A stretch of DNA of 52,913 nucleotides from contig JAAAIG010000137.1 in NCBI GenBank assembly GCA_015852425.1, positions 1-52,913 on the forward strand. The letters run 5' to 3'. Below the pieces are notes generated by a model that was given only the letters and a program-made list of their open reading frames with translations, ran no database searches and was not told where the DNA came from. Shown in pieces: positions 45,702 to 52,913 of this stretch. This DNA is from Gryganskiella cystojenkinii. Its lineage: Eukaryota > Mortierellomycota > Mortierellomycetes > Mortierellales > Mortierellaceae. Made by a program: the position numbers and the translations under genes. Within the stretch, counting starts at the first letter, position 1; each line of letters begins with the position of its first letter.

Positions 45702-48700
45702 CTAAAGCGCTTTGTACGACATAAAGAACTTGACTTGCATTCCGTTGCTGAGCGGCGTGTGGACTTCTGTTCCGCGTTCACCATACGGGACCACGGTGTG
45801 AAATGGAACCTGCGCGCTTCCCAAAAACACTGCAAGTACCGTTCATATCTCGATTAGTGCACGAAACAAATTTCCCTGAACACCATAGAGGTATGCAGGG
45901 AGAAAAAATCTGAGAGAGGGCGTGCGGAGACAAGCTATGCAGGGAAAGAGAAAACTTACCATCAGGAGAAAACGGACTGCAAGACATAACCTTGATATCC
46001 AGCACCTGAGAAAGATTGGTTATGGAAAAAATAACACTCTCTCGCCACAGGATCGAAAATTGTCCTGAAAATGAATGGTCACTCGAAGCAGCTTGGGTGG
46101 TGAAGAGTTGGTTGCCAAGAGATATTGTGCACTGAAACGATTTTGATTTCGCTGAAATCAACGGCATGGTCAGTACGCGCAGAAACACACAGGTTAGTAT
46201 AACCTCCTCCTCCTCCTAAAATTGGCAATCTCCATTTTTGCAGTCTGTGGAACATACCGAATTCCTTGCTGGAAATTACTCCTTCTTGTACTCGAATCGT
46301 CATCGTCCCGATTGTCTCTACCAAAGGAGGGCGGATCGAAGTCCGCATGCCATACTCTCTCGGAGCCTTGGCCAAAGCTTCAATGGCTTTCTCCAAGGCT
46401 CCAATCCACGTCTTTCGCTCTCGGGCTGATCCAGCCTTGAGTTGAATTAAGGACTGGCTGGTATCTTGCTGTTGTTGTGAATATGTTTGTAAATGAAAAG
46501 GCACTTGACCGAGCTGAGCTGCGTTGGCGGAAGAAATTGTGGTAGTGAGTACCAACGTAAACTTGGCCTCGTCTCCTGTCTCAACTCGAATTCTTAAGCG
46601 CTCAAGTGGAATTGGGGCGTGGTACAGGACCCAGCCCTGACTGCCATGACTCTGGCTCCAGTCTGCATTCATTGAAGGAGAGGAACTTAGAGAAGGTGAA
46701 CTCGTCGGGTGTCCGAGAGAGCCCTGTTGAGACGACTTTGAGACAATGGCGGTTGAGCGCCCAGGAAGGAACAGCAAGAGGAGATCGTTACAGAGGTAGG
46801 CATACAACCGCCGTCCAGATTTGGCCTTTCGAAGAGGACCTTCCTGAAGTATACAACGACGGCCCAAGTATTTTGTCTCAGAAGTGAGCAGAAGACCCTA
46901 TGCAAGTTCAGTCGGTACCAATATTACTAAATGCATGTCATACTTCAAACTAGAACTACGTCACAGACAATGACCTACCTCAGAGGCCTCCCCAGAGGGC
47001 AATTTGCGTTGGATTTCCTCCAGTCTCTGAAGAGTCTCGCCAGATCGAATAGCCTCGTTAATGCGGTCTAAAAACTTTTCTGCTGACACAAGTGCCTCCG
47101 TCAACAGCAGGTGATCAATGTGGTCTTCTTCAGTATACTCCAAGATCTACGAAAGACAGATAGTTAGGTCAAGGTTAATCAAGGACAGCAACAGGGTTTC
47201 GCGGTAGCGGGAATAATCCTACCTTCTTTATCAGCAACGGATACCGCGTTATGCGCTGCAGTGGTTGAAGCAAGAAACTCGACATATCGAGTCCCCGACA
47301 AGAAGGATTCGACTTCGCGTGCTAGGGAACGATAAAATGAACGCATTTCATCTATAAGTAATTTTTGATAAATACTGTCAATCTCAAGTATCATCGCATC
47401 TCCTCACCATCAAAAAGTCCTGCAGCAATCTGCTTTCCGCAGTTTTCTTGGTCAAGAGTGTACTGGCTTCCCGGTGATTTGCGCAATATCGCATAAAGCA
47501 ACCGGCTCGTTCGACTATGTGGCTGTTGATGATATCGCCCACAGCCAGGACCACGCCATTGTCGCTCGCTTGCCTTTGCTCCAGTTCCTTAACAATGCTC
47601 TGGGAAAGGTCCAGGAGACTAGACCAGTCCTTGAAAATGCTTTGACTTTCTGCAGAATTAAGGAGTGCTTGGTCCAGCATGGGTAGTTGAAAGTCATCCC
47701 TGACCAGGTACAGGTAGGAAAGGTACACCTGCTCTGTCGTGATCAGCTCATGGATCGCCTCTTGACGCTTTCTCTCCTTTTCACTGAGTGAGTGCGAGAC
47801 ACTCATGGCCACAGAAGAGCTCCAAGAAGGTGAATTCAAAAGCATGGGGCTTGGGGATCGAATTGGAGACCCAGGTATCAACGACGCCCCAAGCCCAGAA
47901 TCGCCCTCAGATCTAAAACGAGGATGAGCAAACGCCTTTGACATTCCCTCTGAGTGACTTCCAGCTCTAGGGCGGGACCCAGGAATAGGCTCTGAGGGAA
48001 TCGTCAAACGTGAAGACAAAGACCCCTCAGACTGCTTTCGCAACAAGACCGAGACAGGTCTCGCTGGCGCACCGCCAGTCAAAAAGGCATTTTGGCCGCT
48101 CGTTTTTGGAAATGCAGTCGTGGGTCTCGGGGGTGGGACTCTGGGTCTGGGCGCGCGCGCAATCTCGATGGCTGGTGTTTTAGACTGGGAGGAGTTGGCA
48201 GGATGCAGGTTGGCATTTGGGCTAATTTTTTGACCCTCGGCTTCCTCTTCCTCCTCTACCTCTACCTTCTCTTCATCCTCTTCCTCTTCTTCTTCCTCTT
48301 CCTCTTCTTCTGAAAGCTCTGAGCTGTCGCTGGCGGTGTCTGTCTCGGATTCGGAATCTGTCTCTCCATCAGATACGTCGCTGTGTAACTCAGGGTTGTC
48401 TAAAGATGCAGGAGCTGCTTCGCAGACAAAGGAGATGAACAGAGAGCAATATTCAGTGCCTTTTCTTCATTTTGCAGTTTCACGCGTTTTGCTGAATCTT
48501 TAATGTAACTCGAACTGATTCTACGCAGTGTGGATAAACAGTCCGCTTTCATACGAGCCAGCCCGAGTATTGTTGAGGATAGAACACCTATTGTGATAAT
48601 ACAGTGCATGGCAGCAGGAAACGTAAAAATATGGTGGGGGATACGAGTCGAAAGCATCACAAGGCACTAACCGCTGGTGGACTGGCCTTCCAACTCCTCC

Positions 48701-51700
48701 AAATATGCAGCTGGAACCATGCCAGAGTTACCATGCATATCCTTGGCGCGCCACCACTGGGGATCGGGCTTGCCCATGACCTCTACCACGGCACCCAACT
48801 CGACCGACAATTCCTCGGCACTCTGTCCAGTGTATGCATACAGCGCTTTGGCCGTCGAAAGCGGCATTTCTAGGGTTTGAAACGAAATCAAAACATTAAT
48901 AAAAGCGTCCAGATTAACCACCAATATCTTGAACCTGAGACCCTCAGCATAAAGTCAAGTCTTTCTATCGATAATTCATACCGACAACCGGAGCTTGGCC
49001 TTCGACATAGTCCTCGAGATATGTGGCAGGAAGCATCCCGATCGCTCCTGTTACACTCTGTACACGCCACCACTGAGGGTCCGGCTTTTCCAGAACCTCG
49101 ACTACATCTCCAAGATCAACTGAGAGTTCGCCAACGTTCTGTGCAGCGTATGGGAACAAAGCTCTAGCCTTAAACTTGTCTATATAAACATAAAATAAAA
49201 AGGAAGTGTTGAGTGGCTGGAGTCCAATTGATGAACACGTTAATGGAGGACCACACAAAGTAACTTACCAGGCACCTGCTGGATATATGCTTTAGGGAAC
49301 CAACCCTTCGTGTTCTCATCCCTTTCAGACACACCGTAAACCCACTCGACGTTACCAGCTTCTTTTGAGGGGTAAGTCACGAGGAAGTCATTTGCAGCAA
49401 AGCTAACTTGGTCGGGCGCCAAGGCACTATAATCCCATAAGGCCTTAGCTCTATAACCATTTGCAAAATCAACCTTGTTCTCAATCGACTCTTCCTTTGG
49501 AGGGACAGGAAGGATTGCCGGCTGAGCTTGTACATTGTCATTGTTGGGCACGACAGTAGCAGGTGCCTCAGGGAGGGTAGTAAGAGCCTTAGGTGCGGAG
49601 GCAAGGCCAGTGTGCGAGGTCTCTTCAGCAGGGGCATGACTGGCCAAGCGACCAAACCAGTCGGTGCTTTCACGCCTGCTATCGCGGTCATCCTCCGATG
49701 CGTCAACGCGTCCGGTGGAGACTCCTGTTGACTTTTTCAGCGTGGGCATCCCACCGGCAAAGAGACCTCCTAACGCGGGCATGCCCATAGGTCTCTGATC
49801 CGAGTTTGCAGAGATATGGGCTGCCATGGAGGTGTCTTTTTCGACAGCTACGTTGGTATTGAGCGCCTCGTCGCCTAATACGCGACCTATTATAGCCAGA
49901 AATAAGTATTAGCATTATTAAAGAGAAACATTTCAGCCTCTGCTTATGACTTTCAAGGGCTAGCTTACCTCCTTTGACCACCGTCTTGTCCTTGGTGACA
50001 GCCTTCTTCAACTTGATACCAGTCTGGATTTGGCTCAGTAATGCGCCTCTGGCCCCCGAAACCGCAGGCAATGCAGCTGAGTCAGTAGTTGCTGGAAGAG
50101 GGACGGGAATTGTGGCAAGAGGAGGTGGTGGAGGCGCGGGAATACCGGATGTCGGTGGCGGAGGAGGTGGCGGCGGCGGCGCATTAGTGGAGGGTTGTAA
50201 GACATCGGACGGGGTTATGAGAGCCTGCTGGCTTGGAACAAATGCTGGGGCGGCCGGTGGTATAGGAATGGACGACGACGAAGGTGCTGATGACAAGTTC
50301 AATGACGCTGCAGTAGGTGCTCGAGGGCTCAGAGGTGTGGAGAACAGCTTCTGTGAAAGTTGATCAACATCAACGTCTTTGTCAACCACGTCCCACCCGT
50401 CTGAAGTATCCTTGGAATGAGCGGGCTTGCTGACCTCTGGCACCGCGGTATTAGACGAGAGCATGCGGAAGAAAGGATTGTTAGAACCGGAGGAGAGATT
50501 CACTGGTGGCGCAGAAGGAGGGGGAGTGGAATTGATTGGACTGGCAGTGTCCCAGTCATCGTCCGAAGACGAGATAGATTTGCGATGCTTCGCAAAAGGA
50601 TTCGAGTCGAGTGTGATGCGGACGGGTTCTTTCTTGGTGGCTGCTGGAGCTGCTGTGGGTGCTGCTGGAGAAGCATCTCGTTTTGCTGCCAATGCCGATT
50701 GAGCGAATCGTTCTTTTCTCTCCTGTTCTTCCTTGGCTTCCCGCTCCCGCTCAAGTCGTTGTTGCTCTTGTTGTTCGAGTCGGCGACGCTCTGCCGCCTC
50801 AAGTTCCTCCTTCTCTTCACGCTCGACTTTACGCTCCTCTTCCAACTTTCGCTCGTGGATCGACTCTTGCTCTTTTTGCTGGCGATTGTCGACTCTTGCT
50901 TGCATATCCCGCTCTGCCTGTCGCTCCTGCTCAGCCTGACGGCGCTTCGACTCAGCGTTGGCCAACAGTTTTTCTCTGGCCAATCTTTCCGCTTCCTCAA
51001 ACTTGGCGCTTGTGAAAGCATCCGCGTCGGAAGAGGTCGAGGCGGGTGCTGGTGAGGTGCTTTCCAAGCGGCTGGATTGAGCTCTGGCGAGAATGTCATT
51101 TTGTCTGTCTCGCAAGCGCTTTTCAGCCTGGGCACGAATAATTGCTCGACGTTCCTCTGGTGTCTTTCCGATGAGACCGACAGTAGATGAAGAGGGCGAG
51201 GACGAGAGCGAGGACGCAGACGAGATTGGTGGCGAAGCAGGTGTAGGCGTGTGGACATTGAGGCGATGTGAGGATGAGGGTGGAGCATTGATTCGAGAGG
51301 ACGAGGAAGGAGGGGGGGTCGAAAAACGTGGTTCGGACGATTGGAACGACGATGAAACAGTTGATGATGATAGAGATGAAGACGCCCGAATTTGCTGCAG
51401 GAACAGTCTGGTGATTTCTGATTCAACACCTGCGCCTTCTTCCCATTTTCTTCGGTCAGCCTCGGAGCGACCATCCCCTTGGGTACGAGCCTGGGTGTCT
51501 AGATCGCGTTCTAACTGACGCATGCTATCTTCCAGCCGCCGAACGGCAGCCTCGACTTCGCCCACGTTTTGTTCATTCACGTCTCTTTCGGCGCGGATTC
51601 GTGCAGCTTGATCAGGATCGATTCCGGCTTGAGCAGCAGAAGGAATCGGCTTTCCAGTGAGGGCAGCCATACGTTGAGCCTTCATGAGAGCGATCCTGGC

Positions 51701-52913
51701 TTTCATCCTGTCCTCGGCAGTAATAGAGCCTCCAGGTCCGGTTCCAACAACGTTTGCATCACCTCCAGAAGAACCCCCAGCTTTGAGCTTCGCGAGTTCC
51801 AATCGAGACTCTTCCAAGGACTTGTCAGTCTCGCGAACATTGCTGGCGAGTGCGGAGACAGTCCTCAGTAAGGCGGCGACCTCTTGGTCCATATTCCTGC
51901 GCTCCTCTCGAAGACGGGCAAGATCTTGGTTGGCCCTGATAATTCTCTGACGGAGGGCGTCGTTTGGGGAAGATATCAATCTAGTCTGAGCATTCCTGAC
52001 CTGTTCTTTCAGATCCAAGATTTCTCTGTCTTCGCCAGGGTTCGTGTCGTTGGCACTTCTAGAGAGAGCGGCCTCGAGAATAAGACGTTGCTCGCTAAGC
52101 AGCTTTTGGAGTCGGCCGACAGAGGATACGGAGGGCTCGGTCGAGGCTGTGTTGCGATTAGGGGCAGGACTAGTCGAGGTGTTTCCACGACGAGCGGAGG
52201 ATACATAGCCGACGTCATCGGGGGATCGAACGCTGAGTCGCTTCGAGAGAGAGGTAGAGGAACCGGCTGAGGAAGAAGAGCCATAAGAACTCCAATTGGT
52301 CGAGCCAGCCTTCCCGGGAATGTCGGTCAGGAGTGACTTTTTCACAAAATCGAGGGTCTCGGAGATGTCTCTGGTCGAAGGAGGGACAAGGTCATCGGGA
52401 AGGACGGCGGGGAGGTCACCGCCATTCAGTCTACGATAAACTAGATGCATTGCGACAGCGAACTCGTCTTTGTTGAGTTTGCCTTGGTTGTTAGGGTCAG
52501 CAAGGGCCCTGCAGGGAGAGGGAGGGAGAAAGAGAGAAAGAGAGATGAGTATGAATCCACTTATTCGTGACAGAGACAAATAATTACAAAGGAATTCAAT
52601 ATTCTTTACCAGATGTGACCCAGGTCCGAGGCAGGAAGTCCACTTGAACCAAAGATCTCCCGAGCACGCTCACCTAGCGTCAGAGAGAGGCACACAGAGC
52701 GAGACAGAGAGAATAAGAGGTGTGAGCGAGAACTGCAAGTAATCACATTAATGAATTAAATTGGTCGATGTCCTAAATAAATCAATAAAAAAACGGGGTC
52801 TTGGCGCCTTCTTTTACCACTGATGTATCCAGAGTGGTCGTGATCCCAAGCAGAAAAGATCTGGTCGTACTGGGCCTTTTCCTCGCGAGACACAGCCCAG
52901 CCGGGACGGGCAG
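45702..52913 (-). CDS. Pan1/intersectin-like endocytic scaffold with EH, WH2, SH3, DH, PH and C2 domains (5' end beyond window)
   Basis: Twelve exons join in phase: 52818-52913 (partial), 52610-52673, 49969-52508, 49269-49886, 48982-49179, 48672-48869, 47408-48414, 47223-47321, 46979-47146, 46258-46897, 45960-46151 and 45702-45829. 1981 residues are visible. Order: EH domain (about 1-90, [10 protein letters not shown] loop, [17 protein letters not shown]), coiled coil (240-390) and charged helix (555-655), polyproline (826-853), WH2 ([16 protein letters not shown], about 870-893), [11 protein letters not shown] (937), three SH3 (about 1045-1103, 1106-1170, 1172-1237), an acidic run (1266-1296), DH (about 1446-1660, [20 protein letters not shown]), PH (1668-1852) and C2 (1858-1981). 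The N-half matches fungal Pan1; the C-half matches long intersectin, a Cdc42 activator in animals. Probably couples endocytic coats to actin through a Rho-family GTPase. Confidence 0.88.

Noticed and set aside
47223..47400. Alternative frame [18 protein letters not shown] across the DH domain
   Set aside because: The other frame of the same exon gives the diagnostic DH motif [17 protein letters not shown] with phase-compatible splice sites, so the alternative is a shadow.

Overview
The window looks like a stretch of nuclear genome from an early-diverging filamentous fungus, most likely Mucoromycota of the Mortierella type. The evidence is many short GT-AG introns (about 50-200 bp), tightly packed genes on both strands, fungal proteins such as HSP104 and an MRH4-like helicase, and genes that Dikarya have largely lost (a CMTR1-type cap methyltransferase and an intersectin-like DH-PH-C2 protein). 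The taxonomic call is inference. Exon joins below were made by eye from splice signals, reading phase and family similarity.

Left part (1-16.4 kb): tail of an unknown gene (+); OST3/OST6 oligosaccharyltransferase subunit (-); CMTR1 cap-1 methyltransferase (-), divergent from RNA polymerase III subunit RPC5/RPC37 (+); a small cysteine-rich membrane protein with a proline/tyrosine-rich tail (+); ALG14 (+); mitochondrial DEAD-box helicase MRH4 (+); a membrane-anchored glyoxal-oxidase-like protein (-); an UNC93-like MFS transporter (-).

Middle (16.4-36 kb): a 2.2 kb spacer with no convincing gene; mitochondrial ribosomal protein uL22m (+); a retropepsin-like protein lacking the catalytic Asp (-); CCT7 chaperonin (+); MIC19 of the MICOS complex (+); RPN11 proteasome deubiquitinase (-) divergent from IST1 of ESCRT-III (+); HSP104 disaggregase (+); a large S9A prolyl-oligopeptidase-like protein (+).

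Right part (36-52.9 kb): ZW10 tethering/kinetochore protein (-, 13 exons), divergent from an SHPRH/IRC20-type SNF2-RING ligase (+). The SHPRH-like gene ends 31 bp from the end of a very large minus-strand gene running off the window. That last gene joins Pan1-type modules (EH, coiled coil, polyproline, WH2) to intersectin-type modules (three SH3, DH, PH, C2) in one reading frame across 12 phase-compatible exons.

Most genes are housekeeping and unrelated in pathway. Links are loose: OST3 and ALG14 both serve N-glycosylation, and CCT7, HSP104 and RPN11 serve protein quality control. The two points most worth following are the Pan1/intersectin architecture and the HSP104 stop codon, which sits in a UGA-CUA-G readthrough context followed by a 57-codon in-frame extension ending in a basic cluster.
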